Shown here: piece by piece, positions 1 through 5,990 of the stretch
How the letters are laid out: each line of letters opens with the position of its first letter
Numbering within the stretch: position 1 is the first letter of the stretch
Assembly: GCA_944323095.1 (NCBI GenBank)
Contig: CALURE010000045.1
Location: forward strand, 1 to 10,249
DNA length: 10,249 nucleotides
Direction: 5' to 3'
DNA from: Candidatus Gastranaerophilales bacterium
Lineage (GTDB): Bacteria; Cyanobacteriota; Vampirovibrionia; Gastranaerophilales; Gastranaerophilaceae
The notes under the pieces: generated by a model
Told to the model about the DNA's origin: nothing
Database searches by the model: none
What the model saw: only the letters and a program-made list of their open reading frames with translations
Program-made: the position numbers and the translations under genes

Positions 1-15
1 ACGCTCTTCCGATCT
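1..15 (+). other. Illumina adapter remnant (not genomic)
   Basis: Bases 1-15 (ACGCTCTTCCGATCT) are identical to the 3' end of the standard Illumina TruSeq adapter. This is untrimmed sequencing adapter at a contig edge. Bases 16-26, just before the folP ATG, lack a ribosome binding site and may also be affected, since they contain a HindIII-like AAGCTT and an in-frame stop. Nothing in 1-26 should be used to judge the folP start or its upstream context. Confidence 0.93.
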
Positions 16-26
16 AAGCTTAGCTT

Positions 27-1157
27 ATGCACGATTTTGTTTTAAGAGAATTAAAAAATGCAGATTTAAAAAAAGAATTAAACAGCATAGGATTTGACAA
101 ATCTTATGTAACAAAAGCTGTTGAAAAATTTGAATATAAAAATATAAAAATATATTCTCTAACTCCGGCTCAGGCAAATATCCTGAAACAAACAGCAATC
201 TCTGCCGGCGCAGACTGCGCTACACACAGAGAAGTTATAACAGGAAAAGCCGAAAAATCTGATTGCATTTTAGGCGCTTCTGTTTCTCAAATTAAAAAAA
301 TTGCTGAAAAACTGAAATTCCAGCCGTTTGGACTGAAAGAATTAGGGGAAAAACTTATTACCGCTTCATCAACAACCGAAAAACGATGCCGCATCGTAGG
401 AATATTAAACATTACAGATAATTCATTTTCGGACGGAGGAATGTACAATGATTTTGAAAATGCCAAAAAACATTTACTCGAAATGATAGATGACGGAGCA
501 GATATTATAGACATAGGAGCAGAATCTACAAAACCGTATTCGCATGCAGTCAGTGCAGAAGAACAATTACGAAAACTTTTGCCGGTAATAGACTTTGCGA
601 AAGATAAAATAACAATAAGCATTGATACAAGAAGCTCTATTGTTGCAGAAGAATGCATTAAATCAGGTGCAGATATCATAAACGATGTGTCTGGTTTTGA
701 TTACGATGAAAAAATGCCTGATATAATTGCGAAATATCATGTTCCTGTTATTATCCAGCATTGTAAAGGTATGCCTGAAAATATGCAGAATTGCCCGCAA
801 TATGAAGATGTTATTGAAGAAATCTTTCTTGCACTTAAACATAAAATTGATTTTGCCCGATCAAAAGGTATTGAAAAAATCATAATTGATCCGGGCATAG
901 GTTTTGGCAAAACAAGAGAAAACAATTTTGAAATCTTAAAACGCTGTGAGGAATTTAAATCACTCGGCTATCCTGTAATGCTCGGGATTTCACGCAAAAG
1001 CTTTCTTAATTTAACAGGTGAGGATAATTTAATAAAAGATATTTACACAACTGCACTCAACACAATTGCGATAGAGCATGGGATTGATTATATACGCGTT
1101 CATAATGTAAAAATGCACACAAAACTTATTGAAATAGTTGAAAATTTCAAAAAATAG
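27..1157 (+). CDS. folP: Dihydropteroate synthase, long form with N-terminal extension
   Basis: DHPS condenses p-aminobenzoate with dihydropterin pyrophosphate to make dihydropteroate in cytosolic folate synthesis, and is the sulfonamide target. The catalytic TIM barrel occupies about residues 120-376. It shows the first pterin loop (GILNITDNSFSDGG, 125-138), GAESTKP (164-170), SIDT (198-201), INDVSG (218-223), HCKGMP (245-250), DPGIGFGK (288-295), SRKS (322-325) and RVHNV (357-361). Residues 1-115 form an extra N-terminal domain with ANILKQ and LKFQPFGLKELGE stretches, which I recall from long-form DHPS of Clostridia and some archaea; classical DHPS is about 260-280 residues. The Arg of the usual STRPG loop is Lys169, followed by PY instead of PG, and RVHD is RVHN. 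The ATG at 27 lies only 11 bases after the adapter and has no visible Shine-Dalgarno, so the true start could be slightly different. The stop is at 1155-1157. Function is confident; the exact N-terminus is not. Confidence 0.93.
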   Translation: MHDFVLRELKNADLKKELNSIGFDKSYVTKAVEKFEYKNIKIYSLTPAQANILKQTAISAGADCATHREVITGKAEKSDCILGASVSQIKKIAEKLKFQPFGLKELGEKLITASSTTEKRCRIVGILNITDNSFSDGGMYNDFENAKKHLLEMIDDGADIIDIGAESTKPYSHAVSAEEQLRKLLPVIDFAKDKITISIDTRSSIVAEECIKSGADIINDVSGFDYDEKMPDIIAKYHVPVIIQHCKGMPENMQNCPQYEDVIEEIFLALKHKIDFARSKGIEKIIIDPGIGFGKTRENNFEILKRCEEFKSLGYPVMLGISRKSFLNLTGEDNLIKDIYTTALNTIAIEHGIDYIRVHNVKMHTKLIEIVENFKK

Positions 1158-1165
1158 GTTATAAT
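1138..1165 (+). promoter_or_regulatory. Sigma70-type promoter for prepilin-like gene 1
   Basis: TTGAAA (1138-1143), a 16-nt spacer and a perfect TATAAT (1160-1165) lie across the last codons and stop of folP. The expected start of transcription is near 1172, just before the GGAGG at 1175-1179. This gives the pilin gene its own promoter in addition to any read-through from folP. Five of six -35 bases and all -10 bases match consensus. Confidence 0.55.
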
Positions 1166-1184
1166 AAATATATTGGAGGCTGTT

Positions 1185-1952
1185 TTGGGAAAAAATGCAT
1201 TTACATTTGCGGAAGTAATGATTACTATTGCCATAATAGGTGTAGTTGCAGCACTTACAATGCCCAGCATCGTAAAGCATTACCATGAAAAAGAATATGT
1301 TACCCAGCTTCAAAAATCAGTAAGCCAGTTCGAGCAGGCTATGCAAATTATAATGTTCAGACATGAATGCACTGATATCATCTGTACAGGAGTCTTTGAC
1401 GGAGAAAGCAGCAACAGTGCATGGAATGACAAATTTGAAAAAGAAATAATTAATTCACTTAAAGTTATAAATACAACTAAAAACGGTACTGCTCTTATGT
1501 CTGATATAGTCTCAACACCGTTAAAGCCAAGATTTGCAACAGTTACAGAAGATGTTGACTGGCGCTCGACTTCAGGATTTAAATTTATGACACCTGACGG
1601 GGCTATGTATATAATTGAGCCTAAAGGCTGTGTAGACGTGGCACATCCTGAATTGAGCACTATACATAATTTCTGTGCGGAAGTAACAATTGACGTAAAC
1701 AGTTACCGTATGCCAAACCAATACGGACGTGATTTATTCAAATTTATTGTGGCACAAAATGCTCATTTATATCCTGTGTACAGTAGAGATTATTCTAATG
1801 CATTTTACGGTAGTGCCACAGGTGACAATTACTGGCGCACTAACAGCGCCTTATGCGCGGGAGAAGGAATTTTGAAAGATGCACCCGAAAACGTTAGCGG
1901 CTACGGCTGCGCCGCAAGGGTTATTGAAGAAGGCTGGAAAATGAATTATTAA
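1185..1952 (+). CDS. Prepilin-like (type IV pilin / pseudopilin) protein 1
   Basis: Encodes a secreted or pilus-assembled protein with an N-terminal prepilin peptidase motif. From the TTG start at 1185 the product is 255 residues. A short leader MGKNA is followed by FTFAE (6-10), with the conserved Glu at mature position 5 (E10), and a hydrophobic helix to about residue 29. The start is set by GGAGG at 1175-1179, five nt before TTG; an earlier in-frame TTG at 1173 overlaps that ribosome binding site and is unlikely. The C-terminal part shares blocks with the other two prepilin-like proteins here: TPDGAMYI (136-143), VNSYRMPNQYGRDLFKF (171-187) and GCAARVIEEGW (241-251). Six cysteines (62, 67, 149, 164, 224, 242) suggest disulfides outside the cytoplasm. 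Cleavage would follow Ala5 rather than the usual Gly. It could belong to a type IV pilus, competence pseudopilus or type II secretion system; the sequence does not decide which, and no assembly genes are nearby. Confidence 0.85.
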   Translation: MGKNAFTFAEVMITIAIIGVVAALTMPSIVKHYHEKEYVTQLQKSVSQFEQAMQIIMFRHECTDIICTGVFDGESSNSAWNDKFEKEIINSLKVINTTKNGTALMSDIVSTPLKPRFATVTEDVDWRSTSGFKFMTPDGAMYIIEPKGCVDVAHPELSTIHNFCAEVTIDVNSYRMPNQYGRDLFKFIVAQNAHLYPVYSRDYSNAFYGSATGDNYWRTNSALCAGEGILKDAPENVSGYGCAARVIEEGWKMNY

Positions 1953-1962
1953 TTAAAATCTC

Positions 1963-1992
1963 TTTACTACAAATCTTTGTTTATGGTAAAAT
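1963..1992 (+). promoter_or_regulatory. Candidate promoter for the gatB-SIS operon
   Basis: TTTACT (1963-1968, four of six consensus bases), an 18-nt spacer and TAAAAT (1987-1992, five of six) lie in the 113-nt gap between prepilin-like gene 1 and gatB. The predicted transcript would start near 2000 and carry a leader of about 65 nt. Confidence 0.4.
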
Positions 1993-1999
1993 AGCATCA

Positions 2000-2043
2000 G
2001 GATATTAGGGAACAAAGGCTCTAAGAATTATCCTTACAGCTTT
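2000..2043 (+). promoter_or_regulatory. Possible structured 5' leader of gatB
   Basis: Two mutually exclusive pairings can be drawn in the predicted leader. One is an imperfect hairpin at 2014-2043: AAAG with CTTT, then CT with AG, then TAAG (2022-2025) with CTTA (2033-2036), with one bulge and one C-C mismatch around a 7-nt loop. The other pairs GGATA (2000-2004) with TATCC (2029-2033). The gatB ribosome binding site AAGGAG (2055-2060) lies outside both. It does not match a riboswitch or T-box that I recognise, so regulation is speculative. Confidence 0.25.
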
Positions 2044-2065
2044 AAAACTACAACAAGGAGATAAA

Positions 2066-3508
2066 ATGGAAGATTTAAGAGATAAATATGAAGTTGTTAT
2101 AGGCTTGGAAGTTCATGCACAGTTGAAAACAAAGTCTAAAATATTTGCCCCTGACGGCTGTGAATTCGGTAAAGATCCAAATTCTGAAACAAGTCCGATT
2201 ACGCTAGGAATGCCAGGAGTATTGCCTGTTTTGAATAAAGAAGCAGTTAATATGGGAATTTTAACAGGGCTTGCTCTGAATTGCGAAATTCCCGAAAGAT
2301 GCAAATTTGACAGAAAACAGTATTTTTATCCTGATCTTCCTAAAGGTTATCAGATTTCACAATATGATGAACCGATTTGTGTAAACGGATACTTAAATGT
2401 TAAAGGTAAAAAAATCGGTATCACACGTGCACACCTTGAAGAAGATGCCGGTAAACTTGTTCACGCAGGTGCAGACGGGCTTGCAGGATCTTCATATTCT
2501 CTTGTAGACTTAAACAGAGCAGGAACTCCGCTTCTTGAAATAGTGTCGGAGCCTGATATGAGATCTTCTGAAGAAGCAAGAAACTATATGGAAGAATTAA
2601 GAAATATTGTTCGCTATATCGGAGTGTGCGACGGGAACCTTGAAGAAGGTTCTATGAGATGCGATGCTAATATTTCGATTATGCCTAAAGGCTCAAAAGA
2701 ATTCGGGACACGCGCAGAAATTAAAAACGTAAACAGCTTCTCGGCGCTTCAAAGAGCCATTGAATACGAAATCGACAGACAGATTGAAATCGTTGAAGAA
2801 GGCGGAAAAGTTGTTCAGGAAACAAGATTGTGGGACGACAATGCAAGAGAAACAAAATCAATGAGAGGCAAAGAAGATGCTCACGATTACAGATACTTCC
2901 CTGAACCTGATTTGATGCCTTTAAAAATTTCAAGAGAATGGGTGGAAGAAATCAGAGCAAAAATGCCCGAGCTTCCTCAGGCAAAACGCGAACGCTATAT
3001 GAGCTTAGGTTTGAGCGAATACGATGCATCTGTAATCGTTGAACAGATGGGGCTTGCACTTTTCTTTGATGAAGTTTTGAAACTCGGTGCTTCTCCAAAA
3101 ATTGCCGTAAACTTCATTATGGGAGAAATTGCGGCATACCTTAAAGAAACTAAACTTGAAATTAATGAAACTAAACTGACTCCTGAAAATCTTGTTGAAT
3201 TAATTTCTCTTATCGAAAAAAATACAATTTCAAACAACATCGGAAAACAAATCATTGTCGATATGATGAAAGACGGTTCAAAAGCTTCTGAAATCGTTGA
3301 AAAAAGAGGTTTGAGCCAGATATCTGATACAGGTGCTATTAAAGAAATTGCACAAAAAGTGTGTGATGCAAATCCTGCTCAGGTTACGGCATATAAAAAC
3401 GGAAAAGTTCAGCTTCTGGGCTTCTTTGTCGGACAGGTAATGAAAGAAACAAAGGGCAGAGCTAACCCGAAAGCCGTTAACGAAATATTGAAAGAAATAC
3501 TTGATTAA
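2066..3508 (+). CDS. gatB: Asp-tRNA(Asn)/Glu-tRNA(Gln) amidotransferase subunit B
   Basis: GatB is the kinase and tRNA-binding subunit of the GatCAB complex, which converts misacylated Glu-tRNA(Gln) and/or Asp-tRNA(Asn) to the correct amide form in the cytosol. The 480-residue length is normal for the family. Family signatures are present in order: VIGLEVHAQL (11-20), LGMPGVLPVLN (47-57), FDRKQYFYPDLPKGYQISQ (81-99), HLEEDAGK (123-130), DLNRAGTPLLEIVSEPDMRS (148-167), NLEEGSMRCDANIS (191-204), EIKNVNSF (218-225) and DYRYFPEPDL (274-283). The helical and YqeY-type tail runs from about 330 to 480 and ends with GFFVGQVMKETKGRANP. The ATG is preceded by AAGGAG (2055-2060) at 5-nt spacing. gatA and gatC are not in the window, so the complex is encoded at more than one locus. 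It likely shares a transcript with the SIS gene 13 nt downstream. Confidence 0.97.
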   Translation: MEDLRDKYEVVIGLEVHAQLKTKSKIFAPDGCEFGKDPNSETSPITLGMPGVLPVLNKEAVNMGILTGLALNCEIPERCKFDRKQYFYPDLPKGYQISQYDEPICVNGYLNVKGKKIGITRAHLEEDAGKLVHAGADGLAGSSYSLVDLNRAGTPLLEIVSEPDMRSSEEARNYMEELRNIVRYIGVCDGNLEEGSMRCDANISIMPKGSKEFGTRAEIKNVNSFSALQRAIEYEIDRQIEIVEEGGKVVQETRLWDDNARETKSMRGKEDAHDYRYFPEPDLMPLKISREWVEEIRAKMPELPQAKRERYMSLGLSEYDASVIVEQMGLALFFDEVLKLGASPKIAVNFIMGEIAAYLKETKLEINETKLTPENLVELISLIEKNTISNNIGKQIIVDMMKDGSKASEIVEKRGLSQISDTGAIKEIAQKVCDANPAQVTAYKNGKVQLLGFFVGQVMKETKGRANPKAVNEILKEILD

Positions 3509-3521
3509 CTTGTGAGGTCTG

Positions 3522-4580
3522 ATGCTTTTTAAAGATAAACCCAAAACCAGCATGGAAACAGAAATTTTTGAACAGGCAGATGTTCTTGAAAATCTTCTGC
3601 AAACACATATTAATGACAATAACTACATATTGTTTGATATACCTGCTGATGTTCAAAAAATTATAATTGTTGCAAGCGGTTCATCATACCATTGTGCAAG
3701 ATTTGCCGCTGATCTTTTCGGCAATATTGCAGGAATGGAAGCAGCCGCAATTTATTCAAGCGAATTTCTCCTGAAATCTGCTGTGCCTAAAGACAATGAC
3801 TTTTTATATGTATTTATAACCCAGTCAGGTGAAACATCCGATACAAATTCTGCCTTGAAAAAGGCAAAAGAACTGGGAATGCGCACACTTTGCATTACAA
3901 ATAAAAAAGGCTCAACAATCTGGGAGGCTTCGGATTTTAAGATTGACTGCTGCGCGGGTGAAGAAAAAAGTATTGCGGCAACAAAATCTTTAACAACGCA
4001 AATGCTTTGCTGCACACTGCTTGTCCTGAAATATGCCGCACATAAAGGCATTGATATTTCAGGCTATTTGAATGACTTAAAAACTCTGCCATCATTTATA
4101 AAAGCTTCTTACGAGCTTCATCCTGAAATTAAGGAGATGGCAAAATTCTTATCCAAGTATAAAAATATTGTAATAACAGCCGACGGAATTTCATATGCTC
4201 TTGCAAAAGAAGCTTCTTTAAAAATTAAAGAAACATCTTATATAAATGTTTATTCAAATATCCTCGGCGAATTTATGCACGGACATGTTGCAATTTTGAA
4301 TAACAAACCCGCAATGATACACATTTCAGTGAATGAATTAAGCTATACAGCAATCAAAAATTTGAACAAAATTGAAGAGGATTATAACCCGCCTTTGTGC
4401 ATATTAGGCTGTTCAAACGACAAAATAAACACAAAATTCAATATCGATATAAAATGCGAAAGTGAAATTGTAAAATCCTTTTGTATTATTGTAATTGCCC
4501 AGCTTCTTGCGCTTGAAATTGCAACAGATTTGGGAAGAAATGTCGACAAACCCCATGGTTTGCATAAAGTTGTAAAATAA
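3522..4580 (+). CDS. Double-SIS sugar-phosphate isomerase/deaminase, GlmS isomerase-like
   Basis: A 352-residue protein equivalent to the C-terminal isomerase half of glucosamine-6-phosphate synthase, without the N-terminal glutaminase domain. It therefore probably does not synthesise glucosamine-6-phosphate from glutamine; a deaminase or isomerase of amino-sugar or ketosamine phosphates (GlmD, NagB-II, AgaS or FrlB-like) is more likely. SIS domain 1 (about 46-175) has ASGSSYH (51-57), TQSGETSDT (100-108) and EEKSIAATKS (147-156). SIS domain 2 (about 212-352) has KEASLKIKETSYI (229-241) and GEFMHG (249-254). By alignment from memory to E. coli GlmS, the residues matching E481, K485, E488, H504 and K603 are E230, K234, E237, H253 and K349, so the isomerase active site looks intact. 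The tail DKPHGLHKV (342-350) resembles the GlmS C-terminal loop. GAGGT at 3514-3518 supports the ATG at 3522. It sits 13 nt after gatB, probably cotranscribed. The substrate is not decided by sequence. Confidence 0.85.
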   Translation: MLFKDKPKTSMETEIFEQADVLENLLQTHINDNNYILFDIPADVQKIIIVASGSSYHCARFAADLFGNIAGMEAAAIYSSEFLLKSAVPKDNDFLYVFITQSGETSDTNSALKKAKELGMRTLCITNKKGSTIWEASDFKIDCCAGEEKSIAATKSLTTQMLCCTLLVLKYAAHKGIDISGYLNDLKTLPSFIKASYELHPEIKEMAKFLSKYKNIVITADGISYALAKEASLKIKETSYINVYSNILGEFMHGHVAILNNKPAMIHISVNELSYTAIKNLNKIEEDYNPPLCILGCSNDKINTKFNIDIKCESEIVKSFCIIVIAQLLALEIATDLGRNVDKPHGLHKVVK

Positions 4581-4744
4581 AGCATTCCGTTTTTCAGTAT
4601 CATAATAAAGAACTTGATTTACAAAGCGAACTAAAATTTTTGTCATTCTGAACTTGTTTCAGAATCTTTAAAATTTTGTGTGAACCTGTTCCTAATTACT
4701 TAAAGTAATGAGCTCTTTAATGATTCAGGGGAACAAAAATAATA
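4581..4744. other. Gene-free stretch between converging genes
   Basis: No ORF with coding character was found here. Besides the hairpin at 4645-4665 there is ATTACTT (4695-4701) facing AAGTAAT (4703-4709). An outer pairing of TGTTCC (4687-4692) with GGAACA (4730-4735) would enclose it. These could fold as a terminator-like structure for XRE regulator 1 or be a degenerate repeat remnant; no function can be assigned. Confidence 0.4.
4645..4665. repeat. Perfect palindromic hairpin, possible dispersed intergenic repeat or bidirectional terminator
   Basis: ATTCTGAA (4645-4652) and TTCAGAAT (4658-4665) form an 8-bp perfect stem around a CTTGT loop. AAAATTTT copies flank it at 4633-4640 and 4670-4677. 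It lies between two converging genes, the SIS protein (+) and XRE regulator 1 (-), so it could end both transcripts. The core, TCATTCTGAACTTGTTTCAG, also resembles palindromic intergenic repeats I recall from several bacterial genomes; copies elsewhere in this genome would tell the two options apart. Confidence 0.5.
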
Positions 4745-5062
4745 TCAAATTTTCCCTATACTTTTCAAAAATTTGTACGTCATCACAGTTGCGTCTTTAT
4801 CGCTTTTTAGCTTATCAATAATTGTTTCTAAAATGCTGTCATAATCATTGAGATGAGAAAACTGAAATAACTCAGCAATTTCAACACCTAAAACTTTACT
4901 TATTTTGACTATATTTTCAGGTTTTGGAAATGAAAGTCCGTTTTCTATCCTTGAATAATTTTCGGGCTGTATTCCGATATTTTCAGCCATTTTTTCCTGT
5001 GTAAGATGTTTTGTAGTTCTTATTTCTCTGAGTATTTTCCCGAATTCTTTTTTTATATCCAT
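4745..5062 (-). CDS. XRE-family helix-turn-helix regulator 1
   Basis: A 105-residue DNA-binding protein. The Cro/CI-type HTH domain covers about residues 8-66. TQEKMAENIG (21-30) is the first HTH helix, IQPENYSRIENG (31-42) the recognition helix region, and LGVEIAELF (58-66) the closing helix. The remaining 40 residues (HLNDYDSILETIIDKLKSD and onward) are mostly helical-looking and could mediate dimerisation. It is divergent from prepilin-like gene 2, separated by 132 bp that holds a 12-bp-arm inverted repeat; this suggests it represses itself and/or the pilin (inference). A possible -10 TACAAT (5085-5080) and a weak AAAGG (5079-5075) precede the ATG at 5062. It is not part of a recognisable prophage or toxin-antitoxin pair. 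Confidence 0.85.
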   Translation of the reverse strand: MDIKKEFGKILREIRTTKHLTQEKMAENIGIQPENYSRIENGLSFPKPENIVKISKVLGVEIAELFQFSHLNDYDSILETIIDKLKSDKDATVMTYKFLKSIGKI

Positions 5063-5098
5063 TTTTTAATTAAACCTTTATTGTAGCTTTAACTTAAG

Positions 5099-5133
5099 AA
5101 TGCAATACATTATTAAAATTGATGTATTGCATT
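5099..5133. promoter_or_regulatory. Inverted repeat operator candidate between XRE1 and prepilin-like gene 2
   Basis: AATGCAATACAT (5099-5110) and ATGTATTGCATT (5122-5133) are perfect 12-bp inverted arms separated by 11 nt. The right arm overlaps the -35 region of the predicted pilin promoter, and the left arm lies where the -35 of the XRE1 promoter would be. A third partial copy, TGATGTATTG (5174-5183), is identical to 5120-5129 and abuts the pilin ribosome binding site GGAGG (5183-5187). This is the pattern of an autoregulatory divergent operator. Binding by XRE1 is inferred. Confidence 0.6.
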
Positions 5134-5155
5134 AATATATATAATGTGTTACAAT
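5128..5155 (+). promoter_or_regulatory. Candidate promoter(s) for prepilin-like gene 2
   Basis: Two overlapping -10 candidates are visible: TATAAT (5140-5145), with a poor -35 TTGATG (5119-5124) at 15 nt, and TACAAT (5150-5155), with an extended TGT before it and TTGCAT (5128-5133) at 16 nt. In either case the -35 lies in or next to the right arm of the inverted repeat, so a bound regulator would block it. Confidence 0.4.
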
Positions 5156-5194
5156 ATAAATAAGTATAAATTATGATGTATTGGAGGAATATAT

Positions 5195-5938
5195 ATGAAA
5201 CAAGTTTTTACACTTGCAGAATGTAATGCACACGCAGCCTGCTTCGATAATATTCGTCTAGCCGCCTTCACATTAGCTGAGGTATTAATTACATTAGGCA
5301 TTATCGGTGTTGTTGCTGCATTGACAATACCTTCACTGATTGCAAATTATCAGAAAAAACAAACAATTGCACAATTAAAAAAAGTTTATACAACAATTTC
5401 GCAAGCGTATATTATGTCCGAAAATGCGAATGGACCGTCTGAAGACTGGATTGATTCTTCACAGACTATCAACACTGAAAGTGTAAAAAAATATGTACAA
5501 ACCTACTGGCTCCCGTATTTTAAATCAGTTCAAGAATGCAGTAAATTAGGAGATTGTTCTTATGATACAGTTGCCAAGGCTCCAAGCGGAAATGAAGACC
5601 AGATTTTATACATCACAGGAAATAACCGGTACACAATTGTACTTACAGACGGGACAATGATTGCATTTGTTCCATTTTCTTGGGATGCGGATGAAGAAAA
5701 GCAATATTGGGGAGGAAATCAAAAATTTTATATAGATCTTAACGGAGCTAAAAGACCGAATGTTGTAGGCAGAGATATATTCCTATTTCAAATATCTAAC
5801 AAACGTGTAGTAGCGAACTGTGCCACATCTGATGAAAATACTTTAAACAGAAATTGCAGCAAAACTGGCAACAGACAATGCTGTGCAATGAAAATAATAA
5901 GAGACGGCTGGGAAATTAAAGATGATTACCCATGGTAA
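5195..5938 (+). CDS. Prepilin-like protein 2 with doubled FTLAE motif
   Basis: A 247-residue protein with a type IV prepilin signature. The functional motif is AFTLAE (24-29), followed by the hydrophobic helix VLITLGIIGVVAALTIPSLI (30-49); cleavage is predicted after Ala24 and Glu29 is mature position 5. Unusually, the leader begins MKQVFTLAEC, so a second FTLAE lies at 5-9, followed by a polar stretch (CNAHAACFDNIRLA) instead of a membrane helix. The start is supported by GGAGG (5183-5187), 7 nt before the ATG. Shared C-terminal blocks are LTDGTMIAF (150-158), IDLNGAKRPNVVGRDIFLF (180-198) and CCAMKIIRDGW (229-239). Cys115, 121, 209, 221, 229 and 230 could form disulfides once exported. It is divergent from XRE regulator 1 and followed by a hairpin terminator, so it is probably a single-gene transcript under local control. 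Which pilus or secretion machine uses it is unknown. Confidence 0.87.
   Translation: MKQVFTLAECNAHAACFDNIRLAAFTLAEVLITLGIIGVVAALTIPSLIANYQKKQTIAQLKKVYTTISQAYIMSENANGPSEDWIDSSQTINTESVKKYVQTYWLPYFKSVQECSKLGDCSYDTVAKAPSGNEDQILYITGNNRYTIVLTDGTMIAFVPFSWDADEEKQYWGGNQKFYIDLNGAKRPNVVGRDIFLFQISNKRVVANCATSDENTLNRNCSKTGNRQCCAMKIIRDGWEIKDDYPW
5222..5266 (+). other. 45-nt G+C-rich segment between two FTLAE motifs of prepilin 2
   Basis: This segment encodes residues 10-24 between the doubled FTLAE motifs. It has 23 G/C out of 45 bases by count, visibly richer than the surrounding gene. The two motif-coding stretches (5204-5221 and 5264-5281) agree at only 11 of 18 bases although the shared peptide FTLAE is identical, so this is not a recent exact duplication. 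It may be an insertion or an inherited long leader. Confidence 0.5.
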
Positions 5939-5956
5939 ATAATTTTATAGTATTGA

Positions 5957-5990
5957 AAAGCTCCTTCTTGTAATGAAGAAGCTTTGTATT
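5957..5990. terminator. Bidirectional hairpin terminator between prepilin 2 and pheS
   Basis: AAAGCT (5957-5962) pairs with AGCTTT (5980-5985), and CTTC (5964-5967) with GAAG (5975-5978), across one C-A mismatch and a TTGTAAT loop. A T-rich tail (GTATTTT) follows on the plus strand, and four A residues precede the stem, giving T residues on the minus strand. It lies between the converging ends of prepilin-like gene 2 and pheS. Confidence 0.65.

Noticed and set aside
1173..1184. TTG at 1173 as the start of prepilin-like protein 1
   Set aside because: It overlaps the GGAGG at 1175-1179; the in-frame TTG at 1185 has correct spacing from that site and gives a normal short prepilin leader.
1029..1313. 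Antisense ORFs within folP, gatB, pheS, kdsA and other genes
   Set aside because: They lie opposite strongly recognised genes, have composition typical of antisense frames and no ribosome binding sites or family motifs.
2000..2065. T-box or known riboswitch before gatB
   Set aside because: The leader is too short and has none of the conserved T-box or riboswitch bases I would recognise; only weak alternative hairpins are visible.
3522..4580. Full GlmS (glucosamine-6-phosphate synthase)
   Set aside because: There is no N-terminal Cys glutaminase domain; the protein starts just before the first SIS domain, and no glutaminase gene lies beside it.
4745..5062. Toxin-antitoxin pair involving XRE regulator 1
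   Set aside because: There is no small partner gene on the same strand next to it; the only close neighbour is a divergent pilin gene.
5195..5266. Start of prepilin 2 inside the gene, just before the second FTLAE
   Set aside because: The only good ribosome binding site (GGAGG, 5183-5187) fits the ATG at 5195, and there is no start codon with a ribosome binding site between the two motifs.
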